From Volvox africanus (taxonomy: Eukaryota > Chlorophyta > Chlorophyceae > Chlamydomonadales > Volvocaceae): a stretch of DNA of 64,000 bases. A program made the translations under genes and the position numbers. Location of the stretch: the NCBI GenBank assembly GCA_030268105.1, contig BSDZ01000116.1, positions 558,001-622,000 of the forward strand, read 5' to 3'. Position 1 is the stretch's first letter; every line of letters begins with the position of its first letter. The notes beneath the pieces were generated by a model that worked only from the letters and a program-made list of their open reading frames with translations, ran no database searches and was not told the origin of the DNA. Shown here one piece after another: positions 26,010 through 37,598 of the stretch.

Positions 26010-26485
26010 GCTTGCGACTGCAATTGCGAAACGGGGGGACCTAGGGGCGGCGCCGGCGCAGGTGGAGCAAATGCGACTCTAGAAACGTTCTTCAGTAGTG
26101 GCAGGTTCGATGAAGTGATCAAGATAAGTCCAACGACTTGCTACGATACTGTTAGCTACCTGCCTCAGTGCACGAAAGCACCTGTTCTAGCCGTATACGA
26201 AACGTTGAAATCCTGACAATGCAGTTATGCTACCTGTTCGCAGTTATACAACCGCGTAGACATCGAGGTTAACCGTTAGTTACGGCAAAGCAAGTAAACA
26301 CAGTTCGGCACTGGCAGCTGTATTGATAAGGCTCAGTAACCCAATTTGCTAAACTTTGGTTTGTTTACACATGCTGTTCGTGTGCAGCGTTTTTGCCTCT
26401 TACCGCCGACTAGTCATTCGCCTGCCTGTTCCCAAATTCTTTAGTAGTTACTTTTTTCCTGTATTACTTTTATATATACATTTAT
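26010..26485. promoter_or_regulatory. Divergent 5' region of PTH2 and the RbgA-like GTPase
   Basis: These 476 bp separate two opposite start codons. A TATATATACA run at 26471-26480 sits only 6-15 bp before the plus-strand ATG. That is too close for a normal TATA box if this ATG is used, so it may serve another start or be chance. Confidence 0.45.
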
Positions 26486-29400
26486 ATGAAATCAATAACC
26501 TTTAGCAGCAGTGAAGTGGCACTCAGGGCTGCCTGCTTGACACACACATTTGCGGCGTCTACGTCCCCGCAGTGCACAGCAGTCGTGTATCCCTGGCGCC
26601 GGCCAGCTCAATGTTCAGGAGTCTATCCACTGGGTCTCTTCAAGTCCTCTTTGCCTTCTTTAAACTCAAGGCAGCGTATTGCAGTGGGCAATGGTTTGTT
26701 TCCATCGACAGCCGCTGATGATGCACCTGGCGAACTCATCTTGGATGACCAGGACGCGGTGGCGGCCGCCGAAATAGGTGGACGCAACTATCTGCAGCTT
26801 TCCGATATGTCCGACGAGTCGCTTCAGGTAACCCTTCTATATCTTTTGGGGGGGGAATACGGGTGAGCCGTCCACGTGTGCAATGGGGAGGGGGGCGTAT
26901 GGTATTTCTCAAAGGCATGCACCTATTAGAGCACCTGCCATATTGTTGCCGTGACATGCCGACCGATCATGTGCAATCAGACGCAGCAGTTGGCAGCCGG
27001 CCTCAGAGGACCTCCTCGGGCTCCCCGTCCTGATGGACCGACCGCACCAGCTGTCAAACCTCTCCCTTTTTTGCCGTCATCTCCAAATCTCAGTTACTGG
27101 TTTCACTCGCCGTTGGTACCTCACCTGATTCCTCGTTCCCCATCCCCCCGGCCCCATCCCTACTGATTTTGAAACCTGGGGTAGGGGTATGGGGGAATGG
27201 GGGTGACCGCAATTGGCTGATTCGGCTGTGTGGTTACACGGCGTGTGTTTTACTTCCCGCCATTTCCCGCCAAGGATGAGGAAATGGCGGGAAGTAAAAC
27301 ATGGTCGGGAAAAACTGTGAAGCTGGAAACTCCACATACACGCACACGCGTGCATGCACTGGCGTGTATGGGTTTTCGAACCTCACGTTATATCACGGAG
27401 CCTTTCCTTACCCTCCCCGCGTCTCTTGCGTACGACAGGTTCGGATGGTTCAGTGGTATCCCGGACATATTGCCCGGGCGGAGCGGCAGCTGAAGGTGTG
27501 TAAATGTGTGTGTGTGTGTGTGTATTGTGTATGTGTGTGTATATGCAGGAGGGAGGATTTACGGAGGCTCATGCAACCGAACATCTGGTTGTGCCGAAGT
27601 GAGCGGTGGTGATGACGAACACAGTCCCTCGTCACCGTCACAATCCGTTGTGCTAATCAGCCTCCTCCTCCTCATCATCGTCATAGTGGCCAGAGTCGCG
27701 CTCGATAAATAGTTATTTCTGTTCCCATCCCTCCTGTTGGGGCCCTATGGGGGCCCTACACACCCATTCCCGCTCCCCTCCGTCAACACCCTGCTCCTCC
27801 TCAGGCCCAGCTGGCAATGGTGGATGTCGTGCTGGAGGTCCGTGACTGCCGCATCCCCGTATCCAGCAGCCACCCGCAGGTGGCCGCGTGGGTTGGCGCC
27901 AAGCCCTGCCTGCTCGTACTCAACCGGGCGGACGAGGTGTCCCCTGCTGACCTGGCGGCGTGGAGGCAGCACCACCGGAGCGAGGGGCAGCGGGTCTTTT
28001 GGACGGACGGACGCAGAGGAGAAGGGGTCAAGGGGGTCAGGAAGGAGCTGCTCAAGGTGGAGAAGGGGTCAAGGGGGTCGGGGTGGAGAGGGGGTGTTCG
28101 ATGGGGGGGGAGTTGTGTGCTTGTTGGGGTACATGAAGGATCCGCTGGGGGGGGAGTTTGTGTCCCTGGTGGCTTAAGCAGATGGATAAACCCTAACCGT
28201 GTGAAAACAATCTCTTACAACTAAGTTGTACGGGATGGGACGGGACGGCTCCGCAGGTCGCCTCACAGATCAACGAAAAACGAGCCAAACGCGGGTTACA
28301 ACCCCGTGCCGTACGCGCATGCGTGATTGGCTTCCCCAACATTGGGAAGTCCGCCCTCATTAACCGCCTTGTCAACCGCCGCGCCGTCGCGTCCGCTCCG
28401 AAACCCGGCGTCACGCGGCAGCTGCGCTGGGTGCGCGTGGACGAGCAGATCGACCTATTAGACGCCCCTGGAGTTATTCCCGCTTCGTTCCCCGATCAGC
28501 TTGCGGCCCAACGCCTGGCGATATGCAATGACATCGGGGAGGCGGCATACCTGGCGTCGGCGGTGGCGTCGGCGCTGGTGTTGCGGGTGAAGCAGCTGGC
28601 GGCGGCCGAGGTGGCGGCGGCGGCGGTAGTCGGGATAGCGGAAGCCGAGGCTACGTCCACGGTGGCGTTGGGAAGGAGAGGCAGTGCGGGAAAAAAGGTA
28701 GCGTTGGCGGCTACGGTGACATCGACGATGACGACATCGACGACGACAGGGGCGGCGGTTTCTGCTGGCGAGAGCGAATGCACGGGCGGCGGAGGTGTTT
28801 TGGCAAGAGTGCTGGAGGCGATGCAGCGGCGGTACGGCGTCGAACTGTTGGTAAGGGTGTCCGCGGTCAGGCGGTATCATTGTGCAGGACTGCATATTAG
28901 CCGCCAGTGCATAAGCCCCTTGTGGTCATGTGCGTGTGTGTATGTACGTGTCCGGAGGGGCTTAGGGCCGCTGTGGCTGAGGCGTGGTAACAGGCGTTCA
29001 AAGGCTGTTAAGGGACCGATGAGGCAATCAGGTTCCTGCCCTCCGTGCCGTACCGTCCCGTGGCCGCAGAGCCGCAACTGCCGGAGCGGAACCCACCGCT
29101 GCGTCTGATCCTGAAAGTTGATGTGTAGCAATGCCAATGTATGCTGCATCCGTTTACCGTTTGCAGTTGGCTAATTGCTGGTCCGCTTAACAACTGTCAT
29201 GTTATGCTTGGTTATTTTCTCCCGCTCTCCCCCTCAACTCCCCCTCCTCCCCGCAACTCCCTCCCCGCTTCCCCGGGGTTGCCATTCAGACGGCGGGAAG
29301 CGCAGAGGACTTCGTGGTGGCCGTGGCAGCACGACTGTACGGCGGTGACGTGGAGCGCGCGGGTGTGCGGTTGCTAACCGACTATCGGTCGGGTTCGTTG

Positions 29401-30107
29401 GGGCGATTCGCTTTGGAGCTGCCCGCGGATCTGGAGAGGAGAGAGCGGAGGGAGGCGGGGCTGCGGGTGCGGGGTGAACGTGTGTATATGTGTGGGTGTG
29501 TGTGTGTGTGTGTATTCGTACCCAGTCTGATCGGTTTCGCGAGGTTGGTTCGAAGGGTGCGAAATCTCTACTTTTTCACAGCTCCGTAAGCGGGCTTAGT
29601 CATAAGAGTGTAAGACGGAAATTTCCCTTTGCCCCCTCCCCGGGGGAAATTGCGAATAAAACGACACGAAATACCCCTCTAAGAGCTCTTAATCCAATCT
29701 GCGGCATTGTATATGCGACAAGCATGTATGTATGTATATGTACATGCATGCATACGCAGGCCGCTGCCAACCGTCGCGAGCGGGCGCGGGAGCAGCACGA
29801 GCAACGGAGTGGTTCTGGAGCGTCAGCTGCAACGGGCGATCTGCCCCACCTCCAGACCGACCCTACCGGGAGCGCTGACTGGGAAGAAGCCGTACCAGTC
29901 GGTATCCCCTTCTCCCTGTCTTCTTCCTCCTCGTCGCGGCAGTCAGGCGTTCCCAGGGCGGTTGGGCGGTGGGAACATGGCGCAGGCGGCGCTGGTGGCG
30001 GCGGCGGCAGCTGGAGCCTGCATGACGCTGCAATCAACAGCAGCTGGGTGACTGAGGCGGAGGCCTGGGCTAAATCTGCGCAGGGAGGCCCGGAGAGTAC
30101 GAGATGA
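26486..30107 (+). CDS. YlqF/RbgA-type circularly permuted GTPase, probably organellar
   Basis: Family members bind the large ribosomal subunit late in assembly. Exons are 26486-26827, 27439-27495, 27805-28056, 28257-28850, 29290-29466 and 29760-30107. All introns are phase 0, giving 589 aa. Residues 1-100 are Ser/Ala/Thr-rich with few acids (MKSITFSSSEVALRAA), consistent with an organellar transit peptide. Exon 2 carries the family signature VQWYPGHIARAERQL. The G motifs are permuted: G4 NRAD (173-176, Lys replaced by Arg), then G1 GFPNIGKS (242-249), the G2 Thr (270) and G3 DAPG (286-289). The C-terminal LLTDYRSGSLGRFALELP block is also typical. An Ala/Thr-rich insert (about 320-400) and a Gly/Ser-rich tail make it twice the usual bacterial length of about 285 aa. 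Divergent from PTH2. Confidence 0.88.
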
Positions 30108-30592
30108 AGGAGGGGGTCAAATGCTCGGTTGCTGATTGGTTGAGGAGTTCGTTAGGTACTGCCGCCGTAGCGTCGAGCGAGCGAAGTGTGTGATTATTGT
30201 CCGACAGCACCTTTTGGAACCCAAAAGGAGGTTTCTTTCCAGCGATCACGACCTATGTCGTACTGATAGAAGATGGGTCGACGGGGCCAGACGGGCCATG
30301 GAGGGCGTCGGAATCACGCAAGGTCCTCCGGTGCAGGCAAAGGGAGAAATAGCATATTGACGGTTTGACCGCATTAACGGCTGTTGGTGATTCTTGGCTA
30401 GCCTAGGGTTGCGCGTGTGGCCGATTGCCGGGCGGGCGGGCGATGATGCCGTACGAGGCGTCCACACGGGATGTGCTCTATGCTAGGTTGGCCGCGAAGG
30501 AGCCCCGTCTGCACATCGAGAAAGTGAAAGAAGTGCAAATTTGTCTGCGACTACAGTTTTATCAACGCGCGCATGCATCTGATTCCCATCTG

Positions 30593-30597
30593 TGTAA
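30593..30597 (+). promoter_or_regulatory. Possible poly(A) signal TGTAA
   Basis: This is the first clear TGTAA after the RbgA-like stop, about 490 bp downstream. No gene is evident in the DNA between. Confidence 0.4.
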
Positions 30598-30854
30598 ACG
30601 CACTGGACAGCTTCGTCATTTTTGTTTGCGATGCAGATGCGAGCCTAGAATGACGCTGCGATCTAAATGAGCTGTACGATACAACCGACATGTCCATTAT
30701 GAAGATGTGCGCGGACAAGCGGAAGTGTTCCACCTCTAGCAGAGTACTGAATCCGGAACTGCTAGGTGGCCGATGAAAGATAACAAATAGCAACAGGGTT
30801 CATCATATTCCATGGCCCATTCCCATGGCAACACACTCGGAAGAGAAAAAAGAA

Positions 30855-30871
30855 GCGGGCAGAGTGCCCGC
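30855..30871 (-). terminator. Relic Rho-independent terminator
   Basis: On the minus strand GCGGGCA-CTC-TGCCCGC forms a 7-bp perfect stem with a 3-nt loop. It is followed at once by TTCTTTTTTCTC. It sits directly after the fumC fragment in the same direction, as expected for a bacterial transcription unit. Confidence 0.7.
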
Positions 30872-31114
30872 GTGGACTCCTGTTAAAGGTAGTTCTATTC
30901 TTGTTAAAGAATATTCAAGTTGGGAAGCATATACTCGAAAATTCTTGTCCTGATGTAATAGAAGTTGCATCTTGCAAATGATTTCTACCTATAACTATTT
31001 TAGACTTGGCCGCAAGACTTTGATGTATTTGTTTAAAGCTGGAACTAGGTTTTTATAAGTAGTAATCACTGTGGCAATGTGCATTGCGGTTGGAAAATAA
31101 TCATTCGAGGATTG
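30872..31114 (-). pseudogene. fumC: Class II fumarase (fumC) fragment, broken
   Basis: The minus-strand translation matches the middle of class II fumarases: SSNDYFPTAMHIATVI, then a break, IGRNHLQDATSITSGQEFSS, a frameshift, and SQLEYSLTRIELPLTGV. The breaks are a stop at 30995-30997 and a +1 shift near 30935. The family motif GRTHLQDA has Asn in place of Thr. Only about 80 of some 460 codons remain, followed by the terminator-like hairpin, so the 3' part of the gene is missing. It is not functional. Confidence 0.75.
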
Positions 31115-31123
31115 GATTGGAAT

Positions 31124-31272
31124 CTCAAAATTATCCGTTACGGCTCCGACATCAGCAATCATAATATATTGATCATATTCATATTGTAGCTTGATCCTAC
31201 TTTGCAGGGAACCTATATAATGCCCTAAACTTAATCTGCCACTATCGCCACTTGTTAAAACTCGTTTTCATC
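31124..31272 (-). pseudogene. trpS: Tryptophanyl-tRNA synthetase (trpS) N-terminal fragment
   Basis: The minus-strand frame reads VLTSGDSGRLSLGHYIGSL, then YDQYIMIADVGAVTDNFE. This is the start of the class I Rossmann fold of bacterial TrpRS, with a HIGH-like GHYIG and an IADVQALTDN block. It has no start codon and runs straight in frame into the fumC fragment at 31115-31123. It is a remnant of about 50 codons. Confidence 0.7.
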
Positions 31273-31419
31273 TTTCGTGAACGGAAAACCACCATAATTA
31301 GTTTGTTGATAAATTGAGCATTTATAATCATTTAACGAATTCCAGCTCCCGTAATTTGATCGCAAAATCGATGTGTATTCATAATAATAATAAAATCTAG
31401 AGCTTACTTTGGATTTTTT

Positions 31420-31640
31420 AGATTATAATTATTATGTCTTATTCCGCCAAACTATAATTTCCCTTAATGCTTGCTCAAGAACTGCTTCAAGACCCAATTT
31501 TAAATATCCAGGAATTAAATATGTTTCTTTATTAGCGACTTTTTCGAGCAATTTTACTTTGGTTGTTAGGTCCAGGTCCCTACACTATCAATTTTACTAA
31601 TACACAAGATCTTAGTTTTGTCCTTAGGAAACAGGAGAGT
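31420..31640 (-). pseudogene. Unidentified bacterial-like ORF remnants
   Basis: Two adjacent minus-strand pieces read KTKILCISKIDSVG and, in another register, LLEKVANKETYLIPGYLKLG continuing for about 25 residues to a stop. The first resembles the NKxD region of Era-type GTPases, but the match is short. AT-rich codon use fits the neighbouring bacterial fragments. The identity is not settled. Confidence 0.3.
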
Positions 31641-32134
31641 ATGATTCGAGTTGATTTGTAATTGTCAGATGATGTCAATAATTGTCAGATTTGTCTACAT
31701 TGTTGTATCCTTGATGCGTTTTAGTAAATGCTTAAGAGATACTAATAATCTGTTAATTATTAATAATTAAGTGAATACAGTTTGGCCGTTTGTAATCTGT
31801 TCATTATCCCATCGCAAATCAGGATTACGGATTTAGCGGCAGCGGCGGCCGCCATTACTAACCATCCTCCCAAAATACCGAACCTGTCGGTAGTCCATAA
31901 CCTGTATGGACTGGGACTTTTACCGACCGAATGGTAAAAGGTGGAACACCTGGTTCACTGATTTTCCGGTTGTTGGTGTGACTTCTGAAGGTCACACCCC
32001 ATTCGAGGTCCTACGGCATCCCTGGTCTTTGATGCTATATAATCGGGCTCTGGCACAATCTTTTTATTCTACCCGTCATGGGGTTCTCTATGCTCTGCAA
32101 CATACATGACGAGAGCTTGCATCTATTACATGAA

Positions 32135-32262
32135 CAAGTACACCGCATCTTTTCAAAGATAATTAGCAGCTTTGGGTTTTGCGGCCCTAGTCTTGACCAG
32201 AATGTTGACTTACCAACACTTGGCAAGCCGATTTCCCTGCTTGCGTTAATCAGCACCCCACC
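32135..32262 (-). pseudogene. P-loop GTPase fragment (YchF/Obg type)
   Basis: The minus-strand frame contains GLPSVGKSTF (G1/Walker A of YchF or Obg GTPases). After a +1 shift it reads PKAANYLF, matching the AANYPFCTIEPN region of YchF. The frame is closed on both sides. Likely another remnant within the same AT-rich patch. Confidence 0.4.
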
Positions 32263-32561
32263 AGGCATTAAGGGCTACGCCTGTGTTCAGCGGAGTGTTG
32301 AGGGCCTCCGGGTGAGATAGGGCCTCATTCGCCTGGCCGCAATGTGGGTGTATCGCCAGTACGGATATACTCACTCATTGAGACTTTTCGTGTTTTCTTG
32401 TGTTCAGTGTGGAGATTGAAAATTCGCGCGCTTGTTGGTGTATCATATCTAAAACTTCGCGCCTTTGCGTTTCACTTCAGGAAAAGTAAATATGGTGCCA
32501 GTTACACGGCGGCGTTATATACGGTGTATGTGGGGGGGGATAGGGGCGCTTTGCTCCGCCC

Positions 32562-32715
32562 GCGGCCACTACCACCTGGCAGTCCCTCCCCTCCCCTGTA
32601 TTTCGGGGCATCCACATCCGTTCACCCCTAGGGATATTGATTTCTCTAAAATCAGTGATTTTCCGGTAGGTAGGTGGTTCAGCACCCACCGCCGGCATCC
32701 AGTGGAATCTACCGG
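32562..32715 (+). repeat. Dispersed repeat, copy 1
   Basis: About 150 bp match, in inverted orientation, an element at 57345-57478. Shared strings include CTGGCAGTCCCT, TTTCGGGGCA, AAATCAGTG, GGTTCAGCACCCACC and GCATCCAG. Both copies translate in the same register to LAVPxxPxxSGHPHP and FSTHxxHPxES, which suggests an old coding or transposon-derived unit. Confidence 0.7.
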
Positions 32716-34632
32716 ATTTACCGGATTTACTCCTGGTCGGCTGGCAAGTCACTATAACAGAGGTTCCTCACCGTCCATCAAAATCGGGGGCACATCCAGC
32801 CTCAAACATGCAGCTCTGCTCCTAGGCAGGATCGACTCAGGAACCACATGATGCATGTGTTCGGACACTACGTATGTACAAATGTCCACCTTTTCGCATT
32901 TTTCGCACGTCACCCTCTAGCCATTAGGTGGATGGCCGCCCTCCCTCCAGTACAAGTAACCACAATGCAAGTATAGTTCCTTCAGAATTTCGGGTATTTG
33001 ATTGAGCTAGTGTCCAGTTTCTTTAGTTGCACGAGCTGAAAGAGCGTGGGAGTTGTAGTATTCATAATAAACGTTGTGGTAGCAGCCGATCCTAGGATTT
33101 ACGAGATGTAATGTGTACTTAGATGATACGAAAAATGAAAAGTACAACTTAATGTTGTTTTATTTGATGAAACCAATTTCAGGAAATCCTGCTGGTGTGA
33201 AACAGCTGTTCGGGCTGGAATGACTTTGATGTTATCCTGCCCGATACTATAGGAGACAAAACAACAGGGATCTAGGTTAAGAGTTAAACAAGTGGCAGCA
33301 TATTGCACCCGTTGGACCTAGTCGCCCGCCACGCTGCCGCCGTCTGCCGCGAACGTCATCTTCAGGGGTTGTCACCAAAGGCTCGCAGCCGTATTATTTG
33401 ACGAGTATAATAAGGTCAAAATAATGCTTTATTCTGTGGACGCCCTTCGGTGTGTTTTGTCGGAAGCTACCGGAAGGGCCATCTGTGCTTAGACAGCCTT
33501 CATTAATGCGCGGGTTACTCCAATCCTCATCAAAATAATCTATAACGATTGGGATAAGGAATCCTTGTAAATTATTGTGTGGAGATATTTCATTGGATGA
33601 TTGTTAAAACTTGTGTCGTCAGCAGGTTATCAGAAAAGGTGTTGCCGTTGGTAACTATCGAAGTGGCATCCACGAATCATCCCTATTAGTGTCAGTCTTA
33701 ACCTCAGAATATCAAATAATATTGTATATCAGATAATCAAAGTAACACATCTAGGAATTTCATGACACCTCAGCGAGGGAAGCTGCATTGACCCAAAACA
33801 TTAAAAAGATTTTTGGTAATCATGATATCGTAATGAAACTTGACATATTTTAATTTGTAGCTTTAGCTTACGCAAACTACTTTCATTGTTGCGAACCGCA
33901 AGTCGCCTGTTCTGTGACCACCAGAGCCTTAAATAAGGTTTGGCTAACGAAATTAATTTAATACTACAATAAACTTTGATTCGCACTTGGATGAATGTGG
34001 AATCGGGCTCGCGCGTCGCGCGGAATTACGCATTTCATCGCGGCAATGAAACCGCTTGGTGAGGGGAAGAGGGATATTGTGACCAAGTCAAGCTCATAAT
34101 AATTAGGTTAACATGAGCGCCGTATTGCCTCCTCGTTTGCGAGGTTGCCACGGTTAACCACTTCCATCTCGCAAAGCGCTAGCCTCACCTCTCCGCATGG
34201 ATCAAGCGATGGTGTCTAAGAGGCCAGCAGAAAAATTAATAATAATTTATGCGATTCATCTGTCGAGGACCGTCTCACTTGCCGCCCTGCCCAGTCTGCA
34301 GCCAAACAGCAATGCTATTTGCCTCTGAGGTTAGGCCGGCCTTGCACCAACCGTGTTCATATAAAGTAGTCAGGAGGTATTTAGAAACGATTGCTGCCAT
34401 GTGTTATAAGTCTCGCCCTTCGCCGCATTTGCCAATTTTCCACGTAGGGCCACGTCTTTCCTCATCATGGATGTTGATGCGAAGCCATTAGCCAACAGCT
34501 AAGTAGCAACAACCATCCACCGAGAATTAACCGCCAGTTATTCCTTTTCAGTCCTCACACAAATCCTCACACTTCAACAATCACGTCAGTCCCACTGACG
34601 GCGGCGGATCCCGAGGCGATATCCCGCCCTGT

Positions 34633-37567
34633 ATGTTCTCTTCTTACTTCCATTCTGTCGGTTGCAATGCCGGCCATCCTCAACACAACCAGGTAAGACG
34701 AGCGTAACGTTGTACACCGTACAACATTACACGATTTCATGCTTCGTCATCATGCTTCCGCCGGCTGTCTCTTTTCCGGTGCTTCTGTCTCCTTCGCTAT
34801 TTTACGGGGCCTCCGGTGCCTGGCGCAGGTTAAATTCAGAATATACTTGATAGTAAGAAGGGACCTTTCCGCCGCGCCAAACTCTCCTATTTCTCCTCCT
34901 CTTTCCCTCGATGTTTCCCCTCCCCGCCACCATTAGGACGACAGCACGTGCGGTCCCCCGCGCAGTAGCAATGGCAGCGGCTCTCCGGCCGGGTCTGCTG
35001 CGTTACCGGGTGCACCTCAAGCACCGACCTGCCGCCGTTGGAGCGAGGAGGTGATCCTCCTGGAGGGCATTAAAACAGCAGGAGGTGGAGGGGGAGGGGG
35101 AGGGTTTGGTGGCGGAGGCGGCGTCAGGCCCACCAGCCGCAGGTCCCCCAGAAGTGCACCCAGTAGCGGCCCCAATCACACTGCTGCCGCCATCACCAGC
35201 CGCAGCCTTCCGGGCGCCCCCGCCCTCGCATTCTACAGTCACGGGGGCGGCGGAGCGGCGGAGCGGCCGATTAGCAACGTCTCATCTGCCGCTGCCGCTG
35301 CCGCTGCGGCCGTCAAGCATGTCCCTGCCGTGTTCAGTATCGCCTTGGGCTTAGGCTTGGGTAGCCGCGCAAGTGTCAGCAGCGGCGGCGGCGGCCTGAT
35401 GACCGGCACCGGCGGCATGTGCAGCTGGCCGGAGGTCGACGACAGCACCACCAACAGCAGCCGTACGGCAAAGTTGGAGCTTCCCATGGCGCGACAGATG
35501 GACCTTCCGCCAGCCAAGGTGTTGTCGGCAGCGCTGCGGGCAGACGTGCTGGCGGCTGAGGAGGCAGTGGCGGCTGCAGTGCAGATGCGTATCGCGAAGC
35601 GCTTGGCGGCGGCACAGCAGGCGGCAGCACCCATGGCGGTGGTGTCGACTGTGGCGGCTGCATCCAGTTGTACTGCCGGTACGAGTAGCTTGACGGCGGT
35701 AGCTTCCTTGGATATCCAGACAGCGGCGGCGACAGCGGCGTCAGACGGCATTGATGTGGGACGAGCTCCACTGTCCTCGATTGCATCCCCGCCGCGGACT
35801 ACGCCAGCGCGACGGGGTGATGCCTGGGGACAGCATGCGGAAGAGGCAGCGGCAGCGCCGGCGGCGGAAATCAAATCCGCGATGGCAACGGCGGCAGCGG
35901 CATCATCCTGGTCGATATCACGGTCACGGCGGCGGATGCGACGGCGCATTGGAGGGGAGCAAGAAGCGGGGCAACATAGGGGCAATTCAGCAGCCTGCCC
36001 AGAGGACCTTGGTGCCGGACGGCCGTTGTACCCTCTCAAGGGCAGTGCAGATTCAGCGGAGCCACTCCCAGCGGAGTTCCGTATCTCGCTGGCCCATGGG
36101 TCAGGCATCTCTTGCGAAGCCGTTGAGGCTTCGCAAGTGCCATTGAGCTGCTCGAGCATATCGGCGTTGTTGGCTGCAAACAGTAACATCGGCAGAGGCA
36201 GCGTTGGCGGCATTGGCGGCGTTGCCATCGTCACCGATCATGACGCATCTCGATTACTTTCCGCCACCGCCCCCATGTCCCGCATGGCGGCATCATACGA
36301 CTCCGAAGCCATAGTTGCCAACGCAGATAGCGCCGGCGTCGCCTTCACAGCAACCCCTTGGACCCACATAGCATCGCCACCGTGGAGGGGTCTTCCAGCC
36401 AACCCCATTGCAGTGACCAGCAACCCGATGAATACATTCGCAACTGAGCCACAAATAAACCGACCTCACGGTGACGGCGGCGGAGCCATGGATGGGGCCG
36501 CTGTCGCCACATTAGCAGCAGCAGTAGCAGGAGGGGACGGAGGGTGCACGGAAGCTCATACGACTGTGGGTTTTCCGCCGCAGTACACAGGCGGTGACAC
36601 CAGTCTTGTGACTTGCCCCCGCCATCGCCACCGCCGCCGCTGCAGTGAGCCGGTGACGCCAGCCTTGGGACCTGCCGCTGACATTTTCCCACGGCGGCTG
36701 GCGCCACCATTGTTGAAGCGTAGCAGCAGCTCCATGAGTGACGGAGAAGAGTATCCACCTTCCGATCACCAGCAGGGTCAAGGACACCAGCAGGGTCAAG
36801 GACACCGGGGGCGCCCTCCCGGCGCCGTCTCCGGGCCAATCCCCACCCAGAGCTCCGGCAAGATTCGCAGTAACCTTGCCGCCGTGCCCCTGCTTTCTCC
36901 GCGAGGGCAGACTGGGCCCCGGCCCTCCAAACCGGGCCCGGACCCAAAGGACCCAACGGATCTCCGTTTGTCGCACTCGCGAACAGACGAGGCGACGCAG
37001 AAGGTGGAGCCATCCTCGCATATCGGCCAGATGGGCAGACAGCTATGTCCGCAATGGCACATCGAAGGCCAGCCTCAACTGGAGCCTCAGGTGTGCCGCC
37101 CGCGCTTGAAGGAGCCGCAGCCTGGCGGTCCCGGAGTGATTCCGTCTGAGGACTTGAGGACTTATCGCCTTAGCAGGCGGAAGCGGCTTTCCTTGGGTGC
37201 GGGAGCGGAGGTCGGCGGCAGCACGCCTGTCGTGGCAGCTTCAAGCAGTAGCGCCATCTCCCTCCGTCCCCTCCCCGTTCAAACCTTATTTGAGGCGTAC
37301 TGCACTCGTGGCGATGATGCAGAGCTCAATGCAAGTATCGGCAGCCGTACAGCATCCGGAAGGGCAGTGGAGCGGTACGGGGCGCTGCTTGTGGCCAGTG
37401 CCGGCTGGCGCTGTACGGCCATGTACGATATACACGACGCGTTGCTTTTGTCTAAACTTAACGAACGGCGGGAACTGAGCGATCCCGCGGCGCCGTTTCA
37501 TAATTACGATCAGCCAGATCAACCTTTAACGGTAAAGGAAATGCACCTGCCCCAACGCCACACCTGT

Positions 37568-37598
<31 letters not shown>

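Larger units (their letters stand above)
30790..34250. other. AT-rich tract with bacterial-derived fragments
   Basis: The composition falls sharply compared with the GC-rich genes on both sides. There are long A/T runs and no volvocine-type exons. Decayed pieces of bacterial fumC, trpS and a P-loop GTPase are readable on the minus strand, with a relic intrinsic terminator at the left edge. The part from 32.3 to 32.9 kb has mixed composition and carries a dispersed repeat. From 33.0 to 34.2 kb I see only AT-rich sequence with no recognisable gene. Organellar DNA was considered, but fumC and trpS are not usual plastid or mitochondrial genes. Confidence 0.6.

Noticed and set aside
30790..34250. 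Plastid or mitochondrial DNA insertion as the source of the AT-rich patch
   Set aside because: The readable fragments are fumC, trpS and a YchF-like GTPase with a bacterial terminator; these are not usual organellar genes.
35001..35110. Myb/SANT domain starting at RRWSEEVILLEGI
   Set aside because: The remaining Trp residues and helices of a Myb repeat are absent; poly-Gly follows.
35239..36234. Minus-strand 331-aa frame
   Set aside because: It is an antisense shadow of the Ala-rich exon of the giant plus-strand gene.
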